Source: an uncultured Eubacteriales bacterium | GTDB lineage: Bacteria > Bacillota > Clostridia > Oscillospirales > Acutalibacteraceae | Assembly (NCBI GenBank): GCA_934667845.1 | Contig: CAKUMQ010000019.1 | Location: forward strand, 1-41,127 | DNA: 41,127 nt | Direction: 5' to 3' | Shown here: one piece after another, positions 1 through 14,501 of the stretch | Numbering within the stretch: the first letter of the stretch is position 1 | Layout: every line of letters begins with the position of its first letter | The notes under the pieces: model-generated | The model's input: only the letters and a program-made list of their open reading frames with translations | Database searches by the model: none | Told to the model about the DNA's origin: nothing | Translations under genes and position numbers: made by a program

Positions 1-1309
1 CCGCCAGCTTCGCCAGCGCGAGGCCCATCTTCTCCTGACCGGCCTTCGTCTTCGGCTCGATCGCCACGCGGATGACCGGCTCGGGGAACTTCATGGACTC
101 GAGGATGATCGGGTGCTTCTCATCGCACAGCGTGTTACCGGTCGTGGTGTTTTTCAGACCCACGGCGGCGGCGATATCGCCGGCGTACACCGTCTCGATA
201 TCCTTACGGCTGTTCGCGTGCATCTGCAGGATACGGCCGATACGCTCGTCCTGATCCTTGCTGGAGTTGTACACGGTCGTACCGGCGTTGATCACGCCGG
301 AATAGACGCGGAAGAACGCCAGCTTGCCAACGAAGGGGTCGGTTGCGATCTTGAACGCCAGAGCCGCAAACGGCTCGGTGTCGGAGGAATGGCGAACCTC
401 TTCTTCCTCGGTGTCGGGATTGACACCCTTGATGGGCGGCACATCCAGCGGAGAGGGCATATAGTCCACGATGGCGTCGAGCAGCTTCTGCACGCCCTTG
501 TTGCGGTAGGACGTGCCGCAGGTGACGGGCACCATGGTGTTGTGGATGGTGGACTTGCGGATGCAGGACTTGATCTCATCGACCGTCAGCTCTTCACCCG
601 AGAAGTACTTCTCCATCAGCGCATCGTCCTGCTCAGCCACATGCTCGATCAGGTCGTTGTGGTATTTTTCCGCCAGCTCCAGCATGTCGGCGGGGATCTC
701 CTCCTCGCGGATATCCTTGCCGAGGTCGTCATAGTAGACATACGCCTTCATGACCACGAGGTCGATGATGCCCTTGAAGGTATCCTCAGACCCGATCGGC
801 AGCTGGATCGGCACGGCGTTGCACTTCAGACGGTCCTTCATCATCTGCACAACGCGGTAGAAATCGGCGCCCATGATGTCCATCTTGTTGACGTACGCCA
901 TGCGGGGCACCTTGTATTCGTCAGCCTGACGCCAAACGGTCTCAGACTGCGGCTCGACACCGCCCTTGGCGCAGAACACGGTAACGGAGCCGTCGAGCAC
1001 GCGCAGCGAGCGCTGCACCTCAACGGTAAAGTCCACGTGGCCCGGGGTGTCGATGATGTTGATACGGTGTTTGGGCACCGTGCCCTTTTTGTCCCAGAAA
1101 CAGGTCGTGGCGGCAGAGGTGATGGTAATACCGCGCTCCTTCTCCTGCTCCATCCAGTCCATAGTGGCGCCGCCGTCATGGGTCTCGCCGATCTTATGGT
1201 TGATACCGGTGTAGTACAGGATACGTTCGGTGGTGGTGGTCTTACCCGCATCAATGTGCGCCATGATGCCGATGTTTCTGGTCATTTCCAGAGAAACCTG
1301 TCTTCCCAT
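1..1309 (-). CDS. fusA: Translation elongation factor G, N-terminal part (cut by window edge)
   Basis: EF-G is the ribosomal translocase GTPase. Only the first 436 residues of a family of about 690 are present because the gene leaves the window at base 1. The GTPase motifs are intact: P-loop AHIDAGKTT (residues 17-25), the switch-I segment RGITI (59-63), DTPGH (87-91) and NKMD (141-144), followed by the start of domain II. The ATG at 1309 has AGGAGG five bases upstream. It is the third gene of the rpsL-rpsG-fusA (str) operon, 47 nt after rpsG; tuf would be the usual next gene but lies outside. Identification is certain; the C-terminal domains cannot be assessed. Confidence 0.98.
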   Translation of the reverse strand, partial: MGRQVSLEMTRNIGIMAHIDAGKTTTTERILYYTGINHKIGETHDGGATMDWMEQEKERGITITSAATTCFWDKKGTVPKHRINIIDTPGHVDFTVEVQRSLRVLDGSVTVFCAKGGVEPQSETVWRQADEYKVPRMAYVNKMDIMGADFYRVVQMMKDRLKCNAVPIQLPIGSEDTFKGIIDLVVMKAYVYYDDLGKDIREEEIPADMLELAEKYHNDLIEHVAEQDDALMEKYFSGEELTVDEIKSCIRKSTIHNTMVPVTCGTSYRNKGVQKLLDAIVDYMPSPLDVPPIKGVNPDTEEEEVRHSSDTEPFAALAFKIATDPFVGKLAFFRVYSGVINAGTTVYNSSKDQDERIGRILQMHANSRKDIETVYAGDIAAAVGLKNTTTGNTLCDEKHPIILESMKFPEPVIRVAIEPKTKAGQEKMGLALAKLA

Positions 1310-1356
1310 AATGACCTCCTCCTGTTATTGACAGCCGTGGGGGCAGCCGAAAGCCG

Positions 1357-1827
1357 TCACCATCTGTAATGGGCGAAGGCCTTGTTGGCATCGGCCATTC
1401 TGTGGGTGTCTTCACGCTTCTTGGCCGCGCCGCCGTTGCCGTTGATCGCGTCCATGATCTCGTTCGCGAGACGCTCCTTCATGGTGCGCTCGGAACGGGC
1501 GCGCGAATAGGTGGTCAGCCAGCGCAGACCCAAGGTCTGGCGACGGTCGGGGCGAACCTCGATCGGCACCTGGTAGGTGGCGCCGCCGACACGGCGGGCT
1601 TTGACCTCCAGCAAGGGCATGATGTTCTCCATCGCCTGCTCGAACACCTCAAGGGGATCCTTGTCGGTCTTTTCGCGGATGATGTCAAACGCTCCGTAGA
1701 CGATCTTCTGAGAGACGCCGCGCTTGCCGTCGATCATGATGTTGTTGATGAGTCTGGTTACCAATTTGGAATTGTAAAGCGGATCAGGCAAAACATCGCG
1801 TTTTGCGATAGAACCTCTTCTCGGCAC
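1357..1827 (-). CDS. rpsG: 30S ribosomal protein S7 (GTG start)
   Basis: S7 is the primary 16S rRNA 3'-domain binding protein of the small subunit. The product from the GTG at 1827 is 156 residues, the usual S7 length, and begins with the family start PRRGSIAKRDVLPDP. It keeps the conserved block SKLVTRLINNIMIDGKR and the C-terminal MADANKAFAHYRW. The frame stays open upstream to an ATG at 1878, but AGGAGG lies 7 nt before the GTG and conservation begins there, so the GTG is the start. Second gene of the str operon, between rpsL and fusA; the 156-nt gap to rpsL contains a hairpin. Confidence 0.97.
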   Translation of the reverse strand: MPRRGSIAKRDVLPDPLYNSKLVTRLINNIMIDGKRGVSQKIVYGAFDIIREKTDKDPLEVFEQAMENIMPLLEVKARRVGGATYQVPIEVRPDRRQTLGLRWLTTYSRARSERTMKERLANEIMDAINGNGGAAKKREDTHRMADANKAFAHYRW

Positions 1828-1914
1828 TTTACTTCCCTCCTTCATAAATATGATATCATCGGTACTCGAAAGTGACATACTCCCGTTGGCCGATCATAGA
1901 GGCTCGCCGATCCT

Positions 1915-1940
1915 CCCCGCCGTCAGAAAAGAGGGCGGGG
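1915..1940 (-). promoter_or_regulatory. Hairpin between rpsL and rpsG
   Basis: A perfect 7-bp stem (CCCCGCC at 1915-1921 with GGCGGGG at 1934-1940) with a 12-nt loop lies in the rpsL-rpsG intercistronic RNA. No T-run follows, so it is not an obvious terminator. In E. coli S7 binds the rpsL-rpsG intercistronic region to repress its own operon. Whether this hairpin serves that role is inference from position only. Confidence 0.4.
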
Positions 1941-1983
1941 CTATCTCAAAGAGCCGCTGATCTCAGCCGCTGATGAAAATGTC

Positions 1984-2412
1984 TTACTTTTTGGCAGCTC
2001 CTGCCTTGGGACGTTTGGCGCCATACTTGGAGCGCGCCTGCATTCTCTTGGCAACGCCCTGCGTATCCAGCGTTCCGCGGATGATGTGGTAACGCACACC
2101 AGGCAGATCCTTGACACGGCCGCCGCGGATCAGGACGACGCTGTGCTCCTGCAGGTTGTGGCCTTCTCCGGGGATGTAGGACGTGACCTCGATCCCGTTG
2201 GACAAACGGACACGGGCAACCTTACGAAGAGCCGAGTTCGGCTTTTTCGGGGTGGACGTTTTGACCGCCGTGCAGACGCCGCGCTTCTGAGGAGAGTTCT
2301 GATCGGTGGCGGAACGCTTCTTGGAGTTCCAGCCTTTGAGCAGAGCAGGGGCTTTCGCCTTCTTCGTCAGCTCCTCACGGCCTTTGCGCACTAACTGGTT
2401 AAAAGTCGGCAA
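1984..2412 (-). CDS. rpsL: 30S ribosomal protein S12 (TTG start)
   Basis: S12 sits at the decoding centre and controls accuracy. From the TTG at 2412 the product is 142 residues and starts with the canonical MPTFNQLVRKGRE. An ATG 15 bases upstream (2427) is in frame, but it overlaps the ribosome binding site GGAGGTGA, which is spaced correctly for the TTG; hence the TTG choice. The streptomycin-interaction loop TPKKPNSALRK (about residues 54-64) is wild type, as are the segments HNLQEHSVVLIRGGRVKDLPGVRYHI and SKYGAKRPK (each contiguous, quoted in part). First gene of the str operon behind its own promoter at 2494-2523. Confidence 0.97.
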   Translation of the reverse strand: MPTFNQLVRKGREELTKKAKAPALLKGWNSKKRSATDQNSPQKRGVCTAVKTSTPKKPNSALRKVARVRLSNGIEVTSYIPGEGHNLQEHSVVLIRGGRVKDLPGVRYHIIRGTLDTQGVAKRMQARSKYGAKRPKAGAAKK

Positions 2413-2454
2413 TGGTTTCACCTCCATAATAAAATAGAAATATGAGAAACCGCG

Positions 2455-2472
2455 CGGGGGCGGCTGCCCCCG
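2455..2472 (-). promoter_or_regulatory. Leader hairpin in the rpsL 5' UTR
   Basis: A perfect 7-bp GC stem with a 4-nt loop (arms 2455-2461 and 2466-2472) lies between the predicted start site (about 2487) and the rpsL ribosome binding site. No T-run follows directly, so it is more likely an RNA-stabilising or control element than a full terminator. Confidence 0.45.
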
Positions 2473-2493
2473 GGCGGAATACTCCGATTGAAC

Positions 2494-2523
2494 AGTTTAC
2501 CACGGACAAGCCCGGTTTGTCAA
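2494..2523 (-). promoter_or_regulatory. Sigma-A-type promoter of rpsL-rpsG-fusA
   Basis: On the minus strand TTGACA (2518-2523) and TAAACT (2494-2499) are separated by 18 nt, predicting a start near 2487. It sits in the 149-nt gap between rpoC and rpsL, so the str genes can be transcribed independently of rpoBC. A weak AT/GC stem (TTTTGCGG with CCGCAAAA, about 2527-2555) just upstream may partly terminate rpoBC transcripts but lacks a T-tract. Confidence 0.7.
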
Positions 2524-2561
2524 GCGGTTTTTTGCGGTTTTTCGGTCACCCGCCGCAAAAC

Positions 2562-6257
<3,696 letters not shown>

Positions 6258-6275
6258 ACTCTACGCCTCCCTTTC

Positions 6276-9974
<3,699 letters not shown>

Positions 9975-10123
9975 TCGCTGATCACTCCTGTCTCTATTCT
10001 ACAAACGGTATCTCACGATTCTGCCCGAAAATTTTTTCTGCGGCGCCGGGTCGATTTTTATACAATTTTGCCGCCCGCTTTTCGCCGCGCGGGGCACAAA
10101 ACCCCATTGTGATACAGTCTATC

Positions 10124-10152
10124 ATAATAGCACGCCGTCAAGCGGTTGTCAA
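10124..10152 (-). promoter_or_regulatory. Sigma-A-type promoter of rpoB-rpoC
   Basis: Minus-strand TTGACA (10147-10152), 17 nt, TATTAT (10124-10129) preceded by TGC (extended -10). The predicted start near 10117 gives an rpoB leader of about 143 nt containing a GGGG/CCCC hairpin. This near-consensus promoter explains rpoB expression without the ribosomal protein genes that usually precede it. Confidence 0.8.
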
Positions 10153-10528
10153 CCCCTGATCCGGAAAAAATCGCTTTTTTCGGAAAAACACCGGAAAAAA
10201 CCGCCGTTTGCCCCGATGCGGTGCCGGATTGTCCCGGAAAGAAACGCCCGGCGGCGTTGCTTGAAGTTTTGCCGCTGCGGCGGCGTTTTCCGCCGCTTTT
10301 TCGGCAAATGCGCAAACCGCGCCCGGCGGCACACCTTTGCGCCCGCGTTTTCCGCGGGCGCAAAAGGCAGAAAGAATAATTATCCGTTTTCCGGAAATAT
10401 TATTCCGGCAAAACCGGCGAAGCGGGGCGCGCCGTCTCTGCCGCTCCCCTGCCGGGCGCAACAGACGCTTCCCGTGCAGCGGACGGGGCGAAAAAAATTG
10501 GGGGTCGCAAAAATATTTTCTGCCGGCG
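10153..10528. other. GC-rich non-coding gap between divergent rpoB and CorA-family promoters
   Basis: About 375 bp with no supportable gene. Open frames crossing it lack ribosome binding sites and continue antisense into the neighbouring gene. It holds a perfect hairpin at 10336-10364 and several smaller CCGG-containing palindromes near 10385-10425. I see no tRNA or other recognisable RNA. Confidence 0.6.
10336..10364. repeat. Perfect 12-bp inverted repeat (hairpin)
   Basis: Arms TTTGCGCCCGCG (10336-10347) and its exact complement (10353-10364) flank a 5-nt loop. There is no gene in range upstream on either strand for it to terminate and no long T-run follows, so its role is open. Confidence 0.6.
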
Positions 10529-10557
10529 TTGCTTTTTTTGCCGAAGTTTGCTATGCT
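10529..10557 (+). promoter_or_regulatory. Promoter of the CorA-family gene
   Basis: TTGCTT (10529-10534), 17 nt, TATGCT (10552-10557) with TGC just upstream (extended -10). The 5' UTR of about 60 nt contains an imperfect hairpin (ATCGGAG-type arms, about 10569-10599). A second TTGACA at about 10599 is too close to the start codon to be the -35 box. Confidence 0.6.
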
Positions 10558-10623
10558 TAGATAAAGCCATCGGAGGGGCAACGGTTTCCCTCTCCGATTG
10601 ACAAAAAAGGAGCGGACGGCAGC

Positions 10624-11532
10624 ATGACGGAATGGGATATGGACACGGACAAGGGCGGGTTTGTCCCGCGCCGCCCGTCGGCGGACGGATCGGCGGTGCT
10701 TTGCCGCATGACGCGGGAGGAATTCCGCGACCGGCAGCCGCCCGGACGGGTGCGGCACGAGCTGCTTCACGAGCTTGGCTCCGTGCGCTGCTGCCGGATC
10801 GAGGCGGACGCAGACGGCGCGTTCGGCGTGCTGCGCTTTCCGCAGAAGGGGCTGCAGCGCGCGCCGCACCTCACGCTCGGCTTCCGGCTGACGGCGCAGA
10901 CGCTGATCCTCATCGAGGACACGGGACACCTGCACGACTGGCCGGAAAAAGCGTCCGAGCATCTTCTGGCGCCGCAGACGCCCGCCGAATGCCTGCTGTC
11001 GCTGCTGATGCACCTGACGGAGGAGGACATGCCCTTTCTCTCGCATTTGGACGAGCAGATTGCCCGCATGGAGGAGCAGGCGCTGCACGAGGTGCCGGAC
11101 GGCTTTTTCGAGTCGCTGATGCACATCCGGCACAAGCTGACCGAGCTCGGCGCGTTTTATGAGCAGCTTGCCGAGGTGGCGCAGTTTTTCACCGACGCGC
11201 CGGAGACGGCGGGGCGGGCCGGGCTTTGGCAGGCGTTTGCCGCGCGGCTCGGGCGGCGGCAGAGCTACTGCACGCTTTTATATGAATACACGCTGCATCT
11301 GCGCGAATTTGCGCAGTCGGCGCAGGAGGCGCGGCAAAACCGCGTCATCGGCATCCTGACGATCGTCACGACGCTGTTTCTGCCGCTGACGCTCGTCACC
11401 GGCTGGTACGGCATGAATTTTTCCGGCATGCCGGAGCTGCACTGGCGCTTCGGCTATCCGCTCGTCATTCTGCTGACCGCCGCCACGGTGGCTGCCGAGA
11501 TCATTTATTTCCGCAAAAAGCATCTGTTCTGA
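10624..11532 (+). CDS. CorA-family divalent metal ion transporter
   Basis: A 302-residue member of the CorA/Mrs2 family of pentameric Mg2+ (sometimes Co2+/Ni2+) channels. The N-terminal 225 residues form the soluble funnel domain, with a long helical stretch at about 135-235. Two membrane helices close the protein: residues about 243-263, ending in the diagnostic YGMNF that follows TM1 (GMN selectivity motif), and about 278-295. A short positively charged tail FRKKHLF follows. The loop after GMNF is GMPELHWRF, close to the classical MPEL. GGAG lies 11 nt before the ATG. The gene is alone between its promoter and a clear terminator. Which metal it carries cannot be read from the sequence. Confidence 0.88.
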   Translation: MTEWDMDTDKGGFVPRRPSADGSAVLCRMTREEFRDRQPPGRVRHELLHELGSVRCCRIEADADGAFGVLRFPQKGLQRAPHLTLGFRLTAQTLILIEDTGHLHDWPEKASEHLLAPQTPAECLLSLLMHLTEEDMPFLSHLDEQIARMEEQALHEVPDGFFESLMHIRHKLTELGAFYEQLAEVAQFFTDAPETAGRAGLWQAFAARLGRRQSYCTLLYEYTLHLREFAQSAQEARQNRVIGILTIVTTLFLPLTLVTGWYGMNFSGMPELHWRFGYPLVILLTAATVAAEIIYFRKKHLF

Positions 11533-11584
11533 CCGTTTTCCCCGCCGGTCTGCCGCGCAGCCGGACGGAAAAACGGCAAACTGT

Positions 11585-11616
11585 CCGGTCGGCGCTTGGC
11601 GTCCGACCGGTTTTTT
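11585..11616 (+). terminator. Intrinsic terminator of the CorA-family gene
   Basis: Stem CCGGTCGG (11585-11592) with CCGACCGG (11603-11610), 10-nt loop, followed by six T residues (11611-11616). Confidence 0.85.
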
Positions 11617-11703
11617 GGGCGTTTTTTCGGGTCTTTCCCGCCGCTTTTTGTGCCGCGCGGGCAGACCCGGCGCAATTTTTGCGGCGGCGGCAAAAATCAG
11701 GGG

Positions 11704-11732
11704 TTGCAATTTTGCGGTGTTCGGTCTATACT
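11704..11732 (+). promoter_or_regulatory. Promoter of the ThrE-type exporter operon
   Basis: TTGCAA (11704-11709), 17 nt, TATACT (11727-11732). The start site would be near 11739, giving a short 5' UTR that carries AGGAGG before the first ATG. Confidence 0.7.
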
Positions 11733-11757
11733 GTTTGGCGAAAAGGAGGAATCCGTC

Positions 11758-12546
11758 ATGGTACTGAACGAATCCGTCAAAACAGCACCGCCCGCCGACA
11801 CGACCCTGGAGGAAACGGTGCGCCTTTCGCTCGATATCGGCATGCGGATGCTGACCTGCGGCGCAGAGATCAGCCGGGTCGAGGACTCGATCGAGCGCAT
11901 CTGCACGGCGCTCGGCGCGGCGCAGACGCATGTGTTTTCGGTCACGGCGGGCATTATTGTCACGGCGCTGGACGAAAACGGGCGCAGCGCGACCCAGCTG
12001 CGGCGCATCCGCACGGAAAAGTTCGACATGACGCGCCTTGAACAGCTCAACCAGCTCTCGCGCGACCTGTGCGCCGGAAAGCTCGGGGCGGATGCCGCGC
12101 GGGAGCGGCTCTCCGCCATCGACGGGCAGAAGATCTATCCGCTGTGGCTGCTGCTGCTTGCCTATGCGGGCATATCCGCCTCTCTGAGCGTATTTTTTGG
12201 TGCCAACGCGGGCGACGCCGCCGCAGCCGCCGTCACCGGCGCGCTGCTCTGCCTGTGGGAGCGGCTGCTCGGGCGACTGCATCTGGCGCGGGTGTTCACG
12301 ACGTTTCTGCTCTCGCTGCTCGCGGGGCTTTGCAATGTGCTGCTGGTCAAGGTCGGGCTGGGCGCGCATTTCGACGCCATCTGCATCGGCAACATCATGC
12401 TGCTCATTCCCGGCATCGCCATGACCAACGCCGTCCACGACATGTTCGTTGGCGACATGATCTCCGGCATCAGCCGGTTTTTCCAATCGCTCGTTATCGC
12501 CTTTATCGTCACCTTCGGCTTTACCGTCGCGGGGATGTGGATCTGA
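11758..12546 (+). CDS. ThrE-family threonine/serine exporter, large (N-terminal-type) subunit
   Basis: A 262-residue protein of the PF06738 (ThrE, former DUF1212) family. The cytoplasmic N-terminal half contains the family hallmarks LSLDIGMRMLTCGAEISRVEDSIERI (quoted in parts: GAEISRVEDS) and the MTRLEQLNQLSRDL helix. The C-terminal half has about five membrane segments and the conserved IPGIAMTNAVHDMFVGDMISG loop (core: NAVHDMFVGD). In many Firmicutes the exporter is split into this part and a small C-terminal partner, which is the next gene 14 nt downstream. The start is the ATG at 11758 behind AGGAGG; the frame is open further upstream into the preceding terminator region, which is ignored. 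Substrate is inferred from Corynebacterium ThrE. Confidence 0.88.
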   Translation: MVLNESVKTAPPADTTLEETVRLSLDIGMRMLTCGAEISRVEDSIERICTALGAAQTHVFSVTAGIIVTALDENGRSATQLRRIRTEKFDMTRLEQLNQLSRDLCAGKLGADAARERLSAIDGQKIYPLWLLLLAYAGISASLSVFFGANAGDAAAAAVTGALLCLWERLLGRLHLARVFTTFLLSLLAGLCNVLLVKVGLGAHFDAICIGNIMLLIPGIAMTNAVHDMFVGDMISGISRFFQSLVIAFIVTFGFTVAGMWI

Positions 12547-12560
12547 AAGGAGGAAACGCC

Positions 12561-13010
12561 ATGCCGCAGCCTGTTTTGCAGACTCTGATGGGCGCCGTCG
12601 GTTCGCTCGGCTTCGCCATACTGTTCCATGTCCGCGGACGCCATCTCGCGTTCACCTTCCTCGGCGGTCTTGTCGGCTGGGGCGTCTATTGCCTTGCCGC
12701 GCTGAGGATCGAAAACGAGGCGCTCTGCTATCTGATCGCCACCGCCGCGCTCGGGCTGTACGCCGAGGGGATGGCGCGGGTCCTGCACTGCCCCTCCCCC
12801 GTGCTGCTCGTCACCGGCTGGATTCCGCTCATCCCCGGCGGCTCGCTCTATACGAGCATCAGCGCCCTTGTGTCGGGGCAGCTCGCGGAGTTTACCGACC
12901 GCACGCTGCACACCATCCTGCTGATGATCGCGATGTCCGCCGGTATGCTGCTCTCGATGACCGTGATGCACATTCTGCTCCCGCGCCGCGGGGAAAAGGG
13001 AAAGCGGTAA
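12561..13010 (+). CDS. ThrE-family exporter, small (C-terminal-type) subunit
   Basis: A 149-residue membrane protein with about four hydrophobic segments, matching the ThrE C-terminal/DUF3815 (PF12821) type. The hallmark is the stretch PLIPGGSLYTSISALVSGQ after the third segment. It follows the large subunit by 14 nt, and AAAGGAGG precedes its ATG, so the two should be translated in concert and form one exporter. It ends with a basic tail (RRGEKGKR). From 13011 to 13134 I see nothing coding. Confidence 0.85.
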   Translation: MPQPVLQTLMGAVGSLGFAILFHVRGRHLAFTFLGGLVGWGVYCLAALRIENEALCYLIATAALGLYAEGMARVLHCPSPVLLVTGWIPLIPGGSLYTSISALVSGQLAEFTDRTLHTILLMIAMSAGMLLSMTVMHILLPRRGEKGKR

Positions 13011-13134
13011 GCGTTCGCGCCGCAAAAAGCGCACCGCCAAAAGGGCGCGCCTTCAAAGGGCTGCGCCGCCCAAAATCCATACCGCCCAGCTGCCCTGTGC
13101 AGAAAGAGCCGCAAGCCCACTCACTCTGTCGTTT

Positions 13135-13185
13135 TGCCCCGTATTTTGAACGTTTCGTTCAAAATACGGGGCATTTCTTTCTGTT
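13135..13185 (+). terminator. Strong intrinsic terminator of the ThrE operon
   Basis: A perfect 18-bp stem (13135-13152 with 13156-13173) with a 3-nt loop, followed by a T-rich tract. The outer half is GC-rich and the inner half AT-rich (TTTTGAACG). The unusually long perfect stem insulates the next, strong promoter. Confidence 0.85.
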
Positions 13186-13232
13186 TGCCCGTTTTTCTTC
13201 CCGATTTTTCGAAAGATTCTTCCATTTTCGCA

Positions 13233-13261
13233 TTGACACCCGCCGCCGGTCATGCTATAAT
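13233..13261 (+). promoter_or_regulatory. Consensus promoter of catabolic operon A
   Basis: TTGACA (13233-13238), exactly 17 nt, TATAAT (13256-13261) preceded by TGC: a full match to the sigma-A consensus with an extended -10. Such a promoter is normally held off by a repressor; an inverted repeat overlaps its -10 box. Confidence 0.88.
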
Positions 13262-13269
13262 GCAACCGG
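13246..13269. promoter_or_regulatory. Inverted repeat over the -10 box of operon A (candidate operator)
   Basis: CCGGT (13246-13250), 14-nt AT-rich spacer holding the -10 box, ACCGG (13265-13269). Position fits repression by blocking RNA polymerase. The likely protein is the DeoR-type regulator at 17525-18313, but that is inference. Confidence 0.4.
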
Positions 13270-13322
13270 ATACAAGCGGCGGAGGGCGTTCCTCTGCCGA
13301 CTGCGGATAAGGAGGAATGGCT

Positions 13323-14459
13323 ATGACCCAAACCATACGCTTCGGCATTATCGGCTGCGGACTGATGGGGCGCGAATTTGCAAGCGCCGCCGCCCGCTGG
13401 TGCCATCTGACAGAGGAGATCGCCCGGCCGGAGATCGTCGGCGTCTGCGACACCAACGAACAGGCGCGCGACTGGTTTGTGCGCAACTTTCCGAGCGTGA
13501 AATACAGCGTGGACGACTACCACGAGCTGCTCGCCCGCCCGGACATCGACGCGATCTACTGCGCGCTGCCGCATGTGCTGCACGAAAAAGTGTACACCGA
13601 CATCATCTGCGCGGGCAAGCACCTGCTCGGCGAAAAGCCGTTCGGCATTGACAAGGCGGCAAACGACGCCATTATGGCGGCGATTGCGGCGCACCCCGAG
13701 GTCATCGTGCGCTGCTCCAGCGAATTCCCCTATTACCCCGCCTGCCAGGAGCTGATCCGCTGGATCCGCGAGGAGCGGTTCGGCAAGATCATCGAGGTGC
13801 GCTCCTCGTTCTGCCACTCGAGCGATATGGACCCGAACAAGCCGATCAACTGGAAGCGCAAAATCGAGATCAACGGCGAATACGGCTGCATGGGCGACCT
13901 CGGCATCCACACCCAGCACGTCCCGTTCCGGATGGGCTGGACGCCGCTCAACGTCTATGCGAAGCTGTCGAAGATCATTGACACCCGTCCCGACGGCAAG
14001 GGCGGCACTGCTCCCTGTCTGACATGGGACAACGCCCTGCTCGTCTCCGACGTGCGGGATAAGGACGGCAAGACCTTCCCGATGCTGATGCGCACCATGC
14101 GGCTCGACCCGGGCGCGACTGACCGCTGGTCGCTGGAGGTCTACGGACTGAAGGCGTCCGCCCGCTTCTCCACCGACGATCCCGGCGCGTTCTACTACAC
14201 CGACGCATGGGAAAAGGAGCAGGCGTGGTGCCGTCTCGGCATCGGCTACAAGCCCATGATCCCGACCATCACGGGCGGCATCTTCGAATTCGGCTTCACC
14301 GACGCCATCCTGCAGATGTGGGCGGCGTTCCTCTGCGAGCTGACCGGCAAAGAGGTGCCGTTCGGCTGCATGCGTCCCGAGGAAACGGCGCTGTCGCATA
14401 AATTGCAGACCGCGGCGCTGATCTCGCACAAAGAGGGACGCGTTGTCACGATCGACTGA
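13323..14459 (+). CDS. Gfo/Idh/MocA-family NAD(P)-dependent oxidoreductase (first copy)
   Basis: A 378-residue dehydrogenase of the Gfo/Idh/MocA family, which oxidises or reduces a hydroxyl/carbonyl of sugars, inositols or sugar acids. The N-terminal Rossmann fold has GIIGCGLMG (8-16). The catalytic EKP (104-106, with the lysine) is present, and the C-terminal domain carries GDLGIHTQH (191-199), where D192 and H196 match the catalytic Asp/His of the family. Two ATGs are possible; AGGAGG is 7 nt from the second (13323) and only 1 nt from the first, so 13323 is used. First gene of operon A with the aminotransferase-like and kinase genes; substrate unknown. Confidence 0.9.
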   Translation: MTQTIRFGIIGCGLMGREFASAAARWCHLTEEIARPEIVGVCDTNEQARDWFVRNFPSVKYSVDDYHELLARPDIDAIYCALPHVLHEKVYTDIICAGKHLLGEKPFGIDKAANDAIMAAIAAHPEVIVRCSSEFPYYPACQELIRWIREERFGKIIEVRSSFCHSSDMDPNKPINWKRKIEINGEYGCMGDLGIHTQHVPFRMGWTPLNVYAKLSKIIDTRPDGKGGTAPCLTWDNALLVSDVRDKDGKTFPMLMRTMRLDPGATDRWSLEVYGLKASARFSTDDPGAFYYTDAWEKEQAWCRLGIGYKPMIPTITGGIFEFGFTDAILQMWAAFLCELTGKEVPFGCMRPEETALSHKLQTAALISHKEGRVVTID

Positions 14460-14501
14460 CCCCGCCGCGGGGTCTCCCCATTATAAAGGAGGTTGTTTTT
14501 C

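Noticed and set aside
113..1369. Plus-strand open frame opposite fusA
   Set aside because: Antisense shadow of a clear fusA gene.
10138..11133. Minus-strand open frame of 331 codons across the non-coding gap and the CorA-family gene
   Set aside because: Mostly antisense to a gene with clear CorA motifs; the rest is low-complexity Arg/Ala sequence, and no ribosome binding site is seen.
11596..11757. Longer N-terminus for the ThrE large subunit
   Set aside because: The extension runs through the preceding terminator and the promoter; AGGAGG fits the ATG at 11758.
13317..13322. Earlier ATG for the first Gfo/Idh gene
   Set aside because: The ribosome binding site ends one base before it; the second ATG at 13323 is spaced correctly.
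14493..14501. TTG start three codons upstream for the aminotransferase-like gene
   Set aside because: The AGGAGG would be only 1 nt away; the ATG at 14502 has normal spacing.
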